In this document: in pieces, positions 55,980 to 64,000 of the stretch
Numbering within the stretch: position 1 is the first letter of the stretch
Layout: each line of letters begins with the position of its first letter
DNA from: Sulfuriferula plumbiphila
GTDB taxonomy: Bacteria; Pseudomonadota; Gammaproteobacteria; Burkholderiales; Sulfuriferulaceae
DNA length: 64,000 nucleotides
NCBI RefSeq assembly: GCF_009938015.1
Contig: NZ_AP021884.1
Span: 2,668,585-2,732,584 of the forward strand
Direction: 5' to 3'
Made by a program: the position numbers and the translations under genes
The notes under the pieces: model-generated
Database searches by the model: none
Told to the model about the DNA's origin: nothing
What the model saw: the letters and a program-made list of their open reading frames with translations, nothing else

Positions 55980-56393
55980 ATGGAAACGGTGAACTACAGC
56001 CAGTTCGATTTTGGCAAACGCCTGCGTGACTACATGCACGAGGTATTCAACCATAGCGGCGTAACCCGCACCGAAGCCGAGCTGACTGACGGCCAGAAAG
56101 TGTTCCTCAAGGCGCTCAAGCGCGAACTGCTGAAATATGCCGACACCAGCCGTACCGGTTACCCGCATAACCAGCTGGAGCAGATGGAATCGTTTACCCG
56201 CACCATCGGTGATCTGCACAACTCCTATTTCGACAACGGCATGCACAAGGTGAGCGACTGCCTGTTCAACCGCTGGCGCATGCTATTTGAAGAAACCAAA
56301 AAACTTGCCGCTGCTGGCGGTGCCAGCCAGCCCTGCTGGGTAGACAAGATCGAAGTCGAGCAATCCGACATGCCGGCGTTTTTCGATGCCTGA
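55980..56393 (+). CDS. Hypothetical protein
   Basis: This 137-residue, mostly helical protein reads METVNYSQFDFGKRLRDYMHEVFNHSGVTRTEAELTDGQK and KHELL-type KRELLKYADTSRTGYPHNQLEQMESF, with aromatic-rich FDNGMHKVSDCLFNRWRMLFEETKKL later. Its RBS (GGAGAACGAAAA) is good, and a strong terminator follows, so it is a real gene. I recognise no domain; a helical bundle is likely. It lies just upstream of the sulfur gene sat but is separated from it by that terminator. Confidence 0.72.
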   Translation: METVNYSQFDFGKRLRDYMHEVFNHSGVTRTEAELTDGQKVFLKALKRELLKYADTSRTGYPHNQLEQMESFTRTIGDLHNSYFDNGMHKVSDCLFNRWRMLFEETKKLAAAGGASQPCWVDKIEVEQSDMPAFFDA

Positions 56394-56412
56394 AACCTCT
56401 GAGCAAAAAATC

Positions 56413-56437
56413 AGCCCGGCGAATGCCGGGCTTTTTT
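56413..56437 (+). terminator. Terminator before sat
   Basis: AGCCCGGC-GAAT-GCCGGGCT followed by TTTTT. It ends the upstream gene and insulates sat. Confidence 0.92.
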
Positions 56438-56556
56438 ATTTGGCGCAGCCAAGAATCGAAAAATCTTATTTTGGAATAAGAAACTTGGATTAGGACAGCC
56501 AAACCTTAGTGCTATGCTTGCCAGCACAAATAACCTTACCTGGATGAGGAAACAAG

Positions 56557-57774
56557 ATGTCCAAACTCGTGAAGCCACATGGTGGTGGTGAACTCAAGCC
56601 ATTACTGCTTAGCGGCGCCGTACGCGATGCCGAACTCGCGCGCGCGCTAACCCTGCCCAAAGTGCGCATGTCGTCGCGTGAAACCGGCGATCTGATCATG
56701 CTGGGCATTGGTGGCTTTACCCCGCTGGACGGCTTCATGACCCATGCCGACTGGCAGGGCGTATGCGATGGCTACAAAATGGCCAGCGGCCTGTTCTGGC
56801 CGATTCCCATCACCCTGTCCACCGATGAAGTTACCGCCCATGCCATCAACGCCGGCTCCGACATTGCCCTGGTGGACAGCGAGAGCGGGGAGATCATGGG
56901 CACCATGAAAGTGTCGGAAAAATACACCATCGACAAAGCCCACGAATGCATGATGGTGTACAAGACCACCGACATCGAACACCCCGGCGTGAAAATGGTC
57001 ATGGAGCAGGGCGCGGTCAATCTGGCCGGTTCGGTGAAAGTGCTCTCAACCGGCAGTTTCAAGGAAGAATATGGCGATCAGTTCATGACGCCCGCAGAAA
57101 CCCGCGCGTTATTTGAATCGAAAGGCTGGGCGACAGTCGCCGCATTCCAGACTCGCAACCCCATGCACCGCTCGCATGAATATCTGGCCAAAGTGGCTGT
57201 GGAGATTTGCGACGGCGTGATGATCCATTCGCTGCTGGGCAAGCTCAAGCCGGGCGACATTCCTGCAGACGTACGCTCCAATGCCATTGGCACCCTGATT
57301 GACAAATATTTCGTCAAAAATACGGTGGTACAAGCCGGCTATCCGCTCGACATGCGCTATGCCGGGCCACGCGAAGCCTTGCTGCACGCCCTGTTCCGCC
57401 AGAATTATGGCTGTTCGCACCTGATTGTGGGACGCGACCACGCTGGCGTAGGCGACTACTACGGCCCGTTCGACGCACACCACATTTTCGAACAAATACC
57501 CAAAGATGCGCTGGAAACCAAGGCGCTCAAGATCGACTGGACATTCTGGTGCTACAAGTGTGGCGGCATGGCGTCTGCCCGCACCTGCCCGCACGGCAAG
57601 GATGATCGCCTGCTGCTGTCGGGCACCAAGCTGCGCAAGATGCTGTCGGAGAACGACGAAGTACCTAACGAGTTCTCGCGCCCCGAAGTTCTCGCCATTC
57701 TGCGTGCTTACTATGCCGGCCTGGCTGACGACCAGAAAGTAAAAATTGAAATGAAGGGCCATTCGGCAGCGTAG
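56557..57774 (+). CDS. sat: Sulfate adenylyltransferase (ATP sulfurylase)
   Basis: This 405-residue homo-oligomeric Sat type, as used in dissimilatory sulfur metabolism, shows the [13 protein letters not shown] active-site motif, [18 protein letters not shown], and the zinc-site region [20 protein letters not shown] followed by [10 protein letters not shown]. In a sulfur oxidiser it runs from APS and pyrophosphate to ATP and sulfate. It is 196 bp upstream of aprB; the gap has a short GC hairpin but no terminator with a T-run. An APS-kinase domain is absent. Confidence 0.95.
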   Translation: MSKLVKPHGGGELKPLLLSGAVRDAELARALTLPKVRMSSRETGDLIMLGIGGFTPLDGFMTHADWQGVCDGYKMASGLFWPIPITLSTDEVTAHAINAGSDIALVDSESGEIMGTMKVSEKYTIDKAHECMMVYKTTDIEHPGVKMVMEQGAVNLAGSVKVLSTGSFKEEYGDQFMTPAETRALFESKGWATVAAFQTRNPMHRSHEYLAKVAVEICDGVMIHSLLGKLKPGDIPADVRSNAIGTLIDKYFVKNTVVQAGYPLDMRYAGPREALLHALFRQNYGCSHLIVGRDHAGVGDYYGPFDAHHIFEQIPKDALETKALKIDWTFWCYKCGGMASARTCPHGKDDRLLLSGTKLRKMLSENDEVPNEFSRPEVLAILRAYYAGLADDQKVKIEMKGHSAA

Positions 57775-57970
57775 AAAAACTACGTCGCGAGAGCGACGCC
57801 CTGTCTCCCTCCTTCGCGGGAGGGTTAGAGAGGGAAGTAATTTGAAGCTCTGAGCCTCCCGGAAGCGGAAGAAGCACTGGTTCAACCCAGTTTCGCCCCG
57901 GCCAAGGCTGGTTCAGCGTCTCAAAGGGCCGCGACTGACGCGGTGTTTTTAACAAAAGGAGACTGAAGAG

Positions 57971-58444
57971 ATGCCTACCTATGTTCGTACCGACAAATGC
58001 GACGGTTGCAAGGGCCAGGACAAGACCGCCTGCATGTATATTTGCCCGCACGACCTGATGATGCTGGACAAAGACGGCTCTGCGACGGGGCACGCCATGA
58101 AGGCGTACAACCAGGAGCCGGAGCAATGCTGGGAATGCTATTCCTGCGTGAAAATCTGCCCGCAAAACGCCATTGAAGTGCGCCACTACGCCGACATTGT
58201 GCCGCTGGGCGGCTCGGTGCAACCGTTGCGCGGTTCCGATTCCATCATGTGGACCATCAAGTTCCGCAACGGCACGCTGAAGCGCTTCAAGTTCCCGATC
58301 CGTACCACACCGGAAGGCTCCATCGACCCTTACGGCGGCAAGGAAACGGCGAAACTGGAAAACATCACCAAGCCGGGCTTCTTCACGGCCTCCGGCGGCT
58401 ACCGCCCCGGCAATCCCGCCGAATTGATCCGCAAGCAATCTTGA
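57971..58444 (+). CDS. aprB: Adenylylsulfate reductase beta subunit
   Basis: This 157-residue iron-sulfur subunit has two [4Fe-4S] clusters: CDGCKGQDKTACMYICPHDLM and CWECYSCVKICPQNAIEV. A beta extension (RNGTLKRFKFPIRTTPEGSIDPYGGKE) follows that wraps the alpha subunit. It passes electrons from the FAD of AprA. RBS AAGGAG at 57957. aprA follows 74 bp later. The tail ends in EELIRKQS-type residues as in sulfur-oxidiser AprB. Confidence 0.95.
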   Translation: MPTYVRTDKCDGCKGQDKTACMYICPHDLMMLDKDGSATGHAMKAYNQEPEQCWECYSCVKICPQNAIEVRHYADIVPLGGSVQPLRGSDSIMWTIKFRNGTLKRFKFPIRTTPEGSIDPYGGKETAKLENITKPGFFTASGGYRPGNPAELIRKQS

Positions 58445-58518
58445 CGATTTAACCCAACATATTGCGGGAGGGAGCGGGCCTGCGCGCCACGCTGAACTGC
58501 AAGCAAGGAGATGAGATA

Positions 58519-60537
58519 ATGGCTGGAGAATTTGGTAATCCCGAAGTGGTGCAAGAAGAAGTGGATATCCTTCTGATTGGCGGCGGCATGGCCTGCTGTG
58601 GCGCCGCTTACGAAGTCATGCGCTGGGCGGATGCCGCCAAGGCCGAAACCGGCATTGACCTGAAAATCAAACTGGTGGACAAAGCTGCCATGGATCGTTC
58701 CGGTGCAGTGGCACAGGGACTGTCCGCCATCAACACTTACATCGGCGAGCAGGATCCCGCCGATTACGCCCGCATGGTATCCAACGACCTGATGGGGATC
58801 ACCCGCGACGACCTCGCCTACGACCTGGGCCGCCACGTGGATGAATCCGTGCATCTGTTCGAAGAATGGGGCCTGCCGATCTGGAAAACCGACGAAAACG
58901 GCGAACGCCACGACGGCTCCAAAGGCATGCCCGCGCTGAAAGACGGTGGCAAACCGGTGCGTTCGGGCAAGTGGCAGATCATGATCAACGGCGAATCCTA
59001 CAAGTGGATCGTCGCCGAGGCCGCCAAAAAGGCGCTGGGCATGGATCGCATCGAAGAGCGCATCTTCATCGTCAAGCTGGTCAACGACAAGAACGATCCT
59101 TCGCGCATTGCCGGTGCAGTCGGCTTCTCCACGCGTGAGCACAAAGTCGTGGTATACAAGGCCAAGGCCATCCTGCTGGCGGCTGGCGGTTGCGTTAACC
59201 TGTTCCGCCCGCGCTCCGTGGGTGAAGGTCAGGGCCGTGCCTGGTATCCGGTATGGAACGCCGGTTCCACCTACGCCATGGCCGCCGAAGCCGGCGCTGA
59301 GTTGACCATGATGGAAAACCGCTTCGTGCCCGCCCGCTTCAAGGACGGCTACGGCCCGGTAGGCGCCTGGTTCCTGCTGTTCAAGGCCAAGGCGGTCAAT
59401 GCTGACGGCGAAGTGTACATGGACCGGAACAAGGAGATGCTGAACGACTATCCGCCCTACGGGTTGGCCGCCGTTCCCGCCTCCTGCCTGCGCAACCACC
59501 TGATGCTGAAGGAGATGAAGGAAGGCCGCGGCCCCATTTACATGGACACAGTCGCCGCCCTCGCCAAGCTGCGCGAAACCCTGTCCCCACGCGAAGTGAA
59601 GCACCTGGAAGCAGAAGCCTGGGAAGACTTCCTCGACATGTGCATCGGCCAGTGCGGTGTCTGGGTGGGTGAAAACATCGAACCGGAGAAGAAAAATTCC
59701 GAACTGATGCCTACCGAGCCCTACCTGCTCGGCTCCCATTCCGGTTGCTGCGGTATCTGGGTATCCGGTCCCGAGGATCTCGGCGCGCCCACCAATGAAG
59801 ACCATGACGATGCTGCCAAAATCCCGGGGCACCTGCCCAAGGGGTGGAACTGGGGCTATCGCTCCATGACCACGGTCAAGGGTCTGTTCACCGCCGGTGA
59901 CGGCGTCGGCGCATCCGGCCACAAGTTCTCTTCCGGCTCGCATGCCGAAGGCCGCATGTGCGCCAAGGCCATGGTCAAGTACTGCATCGACAACAAGGAC
60001 TGGAAACCGGAACTGGATACCTCGCCCGAACAGCTGGTCGCGGACATCTATCAGCCGGTCAAGACTTTCCTTGAGTTCAAGGACTACACCACGGCCATCG
60101 ACATCAACCCGCACTACATCACGCCCAAGATGCTGCAGTTCCGCCTGCAGAAAATCATGGACGAGTATGTGGCCGGTGTGGCGACCTACTACACCACCAA
60201 CGCGCACATGCTGAAAGTGGCCGAAGAAAAACTCGAGTTACTGAAGGAAGACGCCCTCAAGATGCGTGCGAAAGACCTGCACGAACTGCTGCGCGCCTGG
60301 GAAAACTACCATCGTCTGATGACGGCGGAAGCCCACATGAAGCATATCCAGTTCCGCGAAGAATCCCGCTACCCGGGCTTCTACTACCGCATGGACAAAA
60401 ACTTTGTCGATGAGAAAAACTGGAAGTGCTTCGTCAACTCTATCTACGACAAAGAAACCAAGCAATGGACGGTGTTCAAGCGCAAGCACGTGGATCTGGT
60501 GGACAAATCCAAACTGTTCAAAGCTGCCGCGCATTAA
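58519..60537 (+). CDS. aprA: Adenylylsulfate reductase alpha subunit
   Basis: This 672-residue FAD subunit oxidises sulfite plus AMP to APS in this direction. The N-terminal FAD fold is VDILLIGGGMACCGAAYEVM. Further landmarks are RSGAVAQGLSAINTYIG, the ENRFVPARFKDGYGPVGAW substrate region, GSHSGCCGIWVSGPED, LFTAGDGVGASGHKFSSGSHAEGRMCA and the C-terminal YKRKH-type KWTVF-like WTVFKRKHVDLVDKSKLFKA. The start ATG 58519 has AAGGAG upstream. A longer frame from 58462 overlaps nothing conserved. Terminator and palindrome follow. Confidence 0.96.
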   Translation: MAGEFGNPEVVQEEVDILLIGGGMACCGAAYEVMRWADAAKAETGIDLKIKLVDKAAMDRSGAVAQGLSAINTYIGEQDPADYARMVSNDLMGITRDDLAYDLGRHVDESVHLFEEWGLPIWKTDENGERHDGSKGMPALKDGGKPVRSGKWQIMINGESYKWIVAEAAKKALGMDRIEERIFIVKLVNDKNDPSRIAGAVGFSTREHKVVVYKAKAILLAAGGCVNLFRPRSVGEGQGRAWYPVWNAGSTYAMAAEAGAELTMMENRFVPARFKDGYGPVGAWFLLFKAKAVNADGEVYMDRNKEMLNDYPPYGLAAVPASCLRNHLMLKEMKEGRGPIYMDTVAALAKLRETLSPREVKHLEAEAWEDFLDMCIGQCGVWVGENIEPEKKNSELMPTEPYLLGSHSGCCGIWVSGPEDLGAPTNEDHDDAAKIPGHLPKGWNWGYRSMTTVKGLFTAGDGVGASGHKFSSGSHAEGRMCAKAMVKYCIDNKDWKPELDTSPEQLVADIYQPVKTFLEFKDYTTAIDINPHYITPKMLQFRLQKIMDEYVAGVATYYTTNAHMLKVAEEKLELLKEDALKMRAKDLHELLRAWENYHRLMTAEAHMKHIQFREESRYPGFYYRMDKNFVDEKNWKCFVNSIYDKETKQWTVFKRKHVDLVDKSKLFKAAAH

Positions 60538-60561
60538 TGCTGGTATCGCAGTAAAATTGAA

Positions 60562-60587
60562 CCGGGCACCACGGTGCCCGGTTTTTT
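60562..60587 (+). terminator. Terminator after aprA
   Basis: CCGGGCAC-CACG-GTGCCCGG followed by TTTTTTG, 24 bp past the aprA stop. Confidence 0.92.
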
Positions 60588-60625
60588 GTTTCCAAAGCGG
60601 TTGGAATTCCGACCGCTTTGGAAAC
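60588..60625. repeat. 38-bp near-perfect palindrome
   Basis: A 14-nt arm (60588-60601) pairs with 60612-60625 around the inner palindrome GGAATTCC. Only one symmetric pair (60602/60611) mismatches. It directly follows the aprA terminator and precedes the ykgJ-like gene. Confidence 0.88.
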
Positions 60626-60651
60626 CTGAGACGCTCCTGAAAGCTTTTTGG

Positions 60652-60740
60652 CCACGGAGCACACAGAGAACTTAGCGGGAAAACCGGTACGCGAATCACC
60701 ATTACTGCGTATCTTCGGCGATCTCCGTGCCCTCTGAGGC
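60652..60740. repeat. Imperfect inverted repeat unit
   Basis: CCACGGAGCACACAGAGAA at the left faces TTCGGCGATCTCCGTGCCCTCTGAGG at the right over about 89 bp. Member of the CACAGAGG/CACGGAG family. Confidence 0.6.
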
Positions 60741-60776
60741 TAATGAATTACCGTTTACGCAGCGAGGAAGCCCTTC

Positions 60777-61691
60777 ATGCAACAGCCCGACATCAACGAT
60801 TTTCCCTTCCCGCAAAGCCCGGTCGTGCCGCAATTGGTGGAGGGCGACAAGCTCATCCAGTTTCAGTGCCACAAAGGCATCAAGTGCTGGAACGCCTGCT
60901 GCAGCAATATTGACATCAGCCTCACCCCCTACGATGTATTGCGCCTGAAAAATCGCCTCAACATGGGCTCCGGCGAGTTCCTGGTGAAATACACCATTCC
61001 CTACGAACTGGAGCCGGGCGGCATTGCCGGCATCAAGCTCAAGCCAGTCGAAGGCGGCAGCGCCTGCCAGTTCATGAAACCGGAAGGGTGCAGCGTCTAT
61101 GAAGACCGCCCCACCGCGTGCCGCTACTATCCGGTAGCGCTACTTTCCATGCGCAAACAAAACGAATTCACCGACCGCGACGCCTACGCCATGGTGAAGG
61201 AAGAGCACTGCCTGGGCCACTTCGAGCCGCGCACCATCAGCGTCAACGACTACCGCAAGGAACAAGGCCTTGAAATCTACGACGAACTCGGACGCGGCTG
61301 GCGTCAGCTCATCCTCAAGAAAAAATCCGCAGGGCCTACGATAGGCAAACCTTCTGACCGCAGCCTGCAACTGTTTTTCATGGCTTGCTACGACCTCGAC
61401 CGTTTCCGCCAGTTTGTGGAAAGTCCGTCGTTCCGCGAGGTGTACGACCTTGACGACGCCGCCATGGCAAAAATCCTCGGCAGCGAAGCCGAACTGATGC
61501 AATTCGGCTTTCGGCTCATCCGTCAGGTCATGTTCAGCGAGCCCAGCATTCCGGTAAAGACCGACGCCCTCGACAGGCGTCTGGCACGCAAGGCCGAGCG
61601 CGCAGCAGTCATGGACGGGATTGTCGCCAAGGTGCCGCCCGAAGCCATCAAATATGGCGACCCCAACGACAAATACGGCATTCAGGATTGA
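60777..61691 (+). CDS. YkgJ-family cysteine cluster protein
   Basis: This 304-residue protein has the YkgJ cysteine cluster: [14 protein letters not shown] (residues 31-44) and [17 protein letters not shown] (about 103-119), eight-Cys-type zinc or iron-sulfur binding. A long C-terminal helical region follows that I cannot assign. Its place directly downstream of aprBA and 7 bp before a CbbQ-type gene suggests a maturation or redox role, but the family function is unknown. Start ATG 60777 ([12 protein letters not shown]). Confidence 0.85.
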   Translation: MQQPDINDFPFPQSPVVPQLVEGDKLIQFQCHKGIKCWNACCSNIDISLTPYDVLRLKNRLNMGSGEFLVKYTIPYELEPGGIAGIKLKPVEGGSACQFMKPEGCSVYEDRPTACRYYPVALLSMRKQNEFTDRDAYAMVKEEHCLGHFEPRTISVNDYRKEQGLEIYDELGRGWRQLILKKKSAGPTIGKPSDRSLQLFFMACYDLDRFRQFVESPSFREVYDLDDAAMAKILGSEAELMQFGFRLIRQVMFSEPSIPVKTDALDRRLARKAERAAVMDGIVAKVPPEAIKYGDPNDKYGIQD

Positions 61692-61698
61692 GCCGCCT

Positions 61699-62511
61699 GT
61701 GAACGCCCGTACCCTCAACCCGGAATCCAACTTCATCGAGCGCGAACCATATTACGAAGCAATTGGCAGCGAAATCAGCATCTTTGAAGCCGCCTACGCC
61801 AATCGCCTGCCGGTGTTGCTGAAAGGCCCCACCGGCTGTGGCAAGACGCGCTTCATGGAATACATGGCGTGGCGCCTGAAGCGGCCGCTGATTACCGTCT
61901 CCTGCCATGACGACCTCACCGCTTCCGACCTGGTCGGGCGCTATCTGGTCAAGGGCGGCGAGACGGTGTGGGTGGACGGGCCACTGGCGCGGGCAGTGCG
62001 CGCCGGGGCGATCTGCTACCTGGACGAAATCGTCGAGGCACGCAAGGACACGATGGTGGTGATCCACCCGCTGGCCGACGACCGCCGCGCGCTGCCAATG
62101 GAAAAGCTCGGCGTGATTATCGAAGCCAGTGCGGATTTCTGCCTGGCTATTTCCTACAACCCCGGTTACCAGAGCGTGCTCAAGGACTTGAAGCAGAGCA
62201 CCCGTCAGCGCTTCGTGGCGCTGGAATTCGACTACCCCAGCGCCAGCATGGAAGCCAAAATCGTCGCCACCGAGAGTGATGTGGATGCGGCACTGGCCGA
62301 GCGTCTGGTCAAATTCGCGCAGATGACCCGCAACCTCAAAGGCAGCGGCCTGGAAGAAGGCGCCAGCACGCGGCTGCTGATCCATGCCGGCAAGCTCATC
62401 GCCAAAGGGGTGCCGCCGGTCACCGCCTGCCAATGTGCAATTGCCCAGGCGATTACCGATGACGCGGAAATGCTGGCGGCGGTACAGGAATTGTCTTCGT
62501 CGTTGTTCTGA
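61699..62511 (+). CDS. CbbQ/NorQ-type MoxR AAA+ ATPase
   Basis: This 270-residue AAA+ ATPase starts at GTG 61699, 7 bp after ykgJ. Walker A is [20 protein letters not shown], Walker [26 protein letters not shown] with the MoxR arginine region and [19 protein letters not shown]. CbbQ works with CbbO to reactivate RuBisCO, and NorQ with NorD in nitric-oxide reductase maturation. No RuBisCO or nor gene is in the window. The partner CbbO/NorD-like gene follows 8 bp later, so the pair is complete except for the window end. Confidence 0.9.
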   Translation: MNARTLNPESNFIEREPYYEAIGSEISIFEAAYANRLPVLLKGPTGCGKTRFMEYMAWRLKRPLITVSCHDDLTASDLVGRYLVKGGETVWVDGPLARAVRAGAICYLDEIVEARKDTMVVIHPLADDRRALPMEKLGVIIEASADFCLAISYNPGYQSVLKDLKQSTRQRFVALEFDYPSASMEAKIVATESDVDAALAERLVKFAQMTRNLKGSGLEEGASTRLLIHAGKLIAKGVPPVTACQCAIAQAITDDAEMLAAVQELSSSLF

Positions 62512-62519
62512 GCTGTTTG

Positions 62520-64000
62520 ATGGTTCAGCCCCCGCCTTTAACCGCCGACGCTATCGAAACCTTCCTCGAAGCAACCCTCGAGGCTGAATTCTCCTTCCTG
62601 CGTCTGGACGAACTGATCGCCGCCATTCACCCGCTGTCACGGGTACAGCAGGACTACCTGCTCGACTGGGTCAAGCGCATCAGCACCACCAATATCGAAA
62701 TCGCTTACCAGTTTGCCGGACGCGCGGTGCCGCTGCTCGACAAGCTCGACCGGCGGGTACTGGAAACCTGGGCGCTCAGCGCGATGGACACCTACGACCG
62801 TACCGGCCTGCGTGATGCGCTACTGGTCATCCGCAACGTCGAACAATTCGTCCATACCAGTGAGATCCGTACTTCCGGCACCGTCTTTGAAGATATCAGC
62901 GGCATCCTGCTCACTTTTGTGCGCGGTCTGTCCGGCCGCAAACTGAAACTGGAGCAGGCGGACGCGCCCTTCACCGACAGCGAAACCCTGTACCTGCCAG
63001 CCGTCATCTCATGGATGGAAACGGCGGAGGACAACTTCCGCCTGGCCAAGGCCATGGTCGCGTTCCAGTGGGCGCAAACGCGCTATGGCAGCTTTCGCGT
63101 CAACCTGCATGACGCGCTGGCTGATTATCCTGACCAGGCACACGCGCTGAACTGCTTTTTTGCACTGGAAACCCTGCGTCTTGATGCCTGTCTGGCGCGC
63201 GAGCTGCCCGGGCTCTACCGCGACATGCAAGCGCTCCGACAGGTACTCGGTCAAACCGCCCTGCCCGCTGGCTGGGACGATTTTGCCCATGTGCTGGCTG
63301 CCCCCGATGCCGCCGTCTTCGACACCCTGAGCTGCCTGCAATCCGCCTATCCGCACCCGGCGCCCGCGCCGGTTTGCTACCAGGGGGAGCTGCGTCCGGA
63401 TGCCATAGCCAGCACCCTGGCCGCGCGGCTGGAACGCGAAAAAATGCTGCTGCGCGTCAAACTGGCGCAACTCGTCGACGACCTGCACCCGCCCCAGCAT
63501 GGGGAGGAAGAGAAAAAACCACCCGTGTTTAATCTCAAAGAGCCCGAAGAAGGCAACACTCCCAACATCGACCAGTTCGAAATCACCCTCAACGACATGC
63601 CCGTCGCGCCGCCCGAAGACGTGCGCCAGCTGATCACCTCGATCAAGCTCGACCTCGGCGACATCCCCCCCGAATACCTCACCCCGGCGGGCGACGGCGA
63701 ATACGACCCCAAGCGCTACCAGGACCAGGAACGCGACCCCGACGCAGTCTGGCAGGGCACCTACCATGAAGAAGGCGCGCACCTCTATCCGGAGTGGGAT
63801 TGCGGCCGCAAGCACTACCGCAAGAACTGGTGCGTGCTGCGCGAAAAGGACGTGCGCCCGGCCGATCCCGGCTACGTGGCGGAAGTCCTGGCGCGTTATG
63901 GCGGCCTGGTCAAGCACCTGCGCAAGACCTTTGAAGCCATGCGCGACGAAAACCGGGTGGAGAAACGCCAGGTGCAAGGCGACGAAGTGGACATCGACGC
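62520..64000 (+). CDS. CbbO/NorD-type VWA protein, N-terminal part
   Basis: The frame from ATG 62520 is open to the window edge (493 codons seen). It is a large helical N-terminal region (RLDELIAAIHPLSRVQQDYLLDWVKRISTTNIEIAYQFAGRAVPLLDKLDRRVLET) followed by a Pro/Glu-rich linker and a domain with YPEWDCGRKHYRKNWCVLREKDV. That end segment is typical of CbbO/NorD just before the von Willebrand A domain with its MIDAS site, which lies outside the window. It pairs with the AAA+ gene upstream as an activase complex. Confidence 0.85.
   Translation, partial: MVQPPPLTADAIETFLEATLEAEFSFLRLDELIAAIHPLSRVQQDYLLDWVKRISTTNIEIAYQFAGRAVPLLDKLDRRVLETWALSAMDTYDRTGLRDALLVIRNVEQFVHTSEIRTSGTVFEDISGILLTFVRGLSGRKLKLEQADAPFTDSETLYLPAVISWMETAEDNFRLAKAMVAFQWAQTRYGSFRVNLHDALADYPDQAHALNCFFALETLRLDACLARELPGLYRDMQALRQVLGQTALPAGWDDFAHVLAAPDAAVFDTLSCLQSAYPHPAPAPVCYQGELRPDAIASTLAARLEREKMLLRVKLAQLVDDLHPPQHGEEEKKPPVFNLKEPEEGNTPNIDQFEITLNDMPVAPPEDVRQLITSIKLDLGDIPPEYLTPAGDGEYDPKRYQDQERDPDAVWQGTYHEEGAHLYPEWDCGRKHYRKNWCVLREKDVRPADPGYVAEVLARYGGLVKHLRKTFEAMRDENRVEKRQVQGDEVDID

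Noticed and set aside
57775-57970. Possible terminator or sRNA between sat and aprB
   Set aside because: A short CCTCC/GGAGG hairpin exists but without a T-run, and no promoter is visible.
58399-60207. 602-codon frame antisense to aprA
   Set aside because: Mirror frame of a GC-rich, strongly codon-biased gene; no domain, and aprA accounts for the region fully.

Overview
The window is a piece of a moderately GC-rich betaproteobacterial chromosome, most likely a sulfur-oxidising member of the Nitrosomonadales/Gallionellales group. The evidence is gene order: rpoE-rseA-rseB-rseC-degP-grx-lepA-lepB-DUF4845-rnc-era-recO-pdxJ, rpsF-priB-rpsR-rplI-dnaB-alr, pcnB-folK-dNK-panB-panC-panD and queA-tgt-yajC-secD-secF are typical of that class. 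A sat-aprB-aprA cluster (ATP sulfurylase and APS reductase) points to a sulfur lithotroph that oxidises sulfite through APS. The assignment is inferred from protein features, not from a database search.

Layout. 1-5.2 kb: end of a CDP-alcohol phosphatidyltransferase, then leftward ompA, mog, algC-type phosphohexomutase, a YheT-like hydrolase and a SnoaL-like protein. 5.5-10.3 kb: RNA polyadenylation, folate and pantothenate genes, closed by a strong terminator. 10.3-15.6 kb: a compact integrated element of about 5.2 kb lying between a decayed copy of the 3' half of tRNA-Leu(CAA) and the intact tRNA gene. It carries a lipoprotein gene, an XRE repressor-like gene, an HTH gene, a P2 gpA-type rolling-circle Rep, a second HTH protein, a DUF4224 excisionase-like protein and a tyrosine integrase, with no capsid, secretion or conjugation genes. 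15.7-22.0 kb: queuosine genes queA and tgt, the Sec accessory membrane proteins, a DedA protein and a YchJ protein.

22.1-34.8 kb: a His-rich exported protein, an M14 carboxypeptidase and a DUF2892 protein, followed by the long leftward sigma-E/envelope stress, signal peptidase and RNA-processing run. 35.0-38.6 kb: nadB, ygfX, ygfZ and two small proteins. 38.7-41.2 kb: an accessory patch with a PIN/Phd toxin-antitoxin pair, a broken small gene, the wreck of an Old Yellow Enzyme gene and a YfdX protein. 41.2-46.3 kb: queF, alr, dnaB and the rpsF operon with a clear promoter. 46.6-52.4 kb: a SpoIIAA-like protein, a Rieske oxygenase, xseB-ispA-dxs and folE2, which is followed by a diverged second copy of its own 3' end. 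52.5-56.4 kb: DUF599 and Sel1 proteins, a frameshifted retropepsin-like protease, a glutamine amidotransferase-like protein and two unknown genes. 56.5-64.0 kb: sat, aprB, aprA, a YkgJ-family cysteine-cluster protein, a CbbQ/NorQ-type AAA+ protein and the start of its CbbO/NorD-type partner, cut by the window edge.

The most unusual content is the tRNA-Leu element (Rep with an internal 32-nt inverted repeat, and a coding overlap in which the Rep-like reading frame runs upstream without a start codon), followed by the coupling of APS reductase genes to an AAA+/VWA activase pair. Several fossils are also visible: the folE2 tail, the protease frameshift and the OYE remnant. Dispersed imperfect inverted repeats lie between genes.
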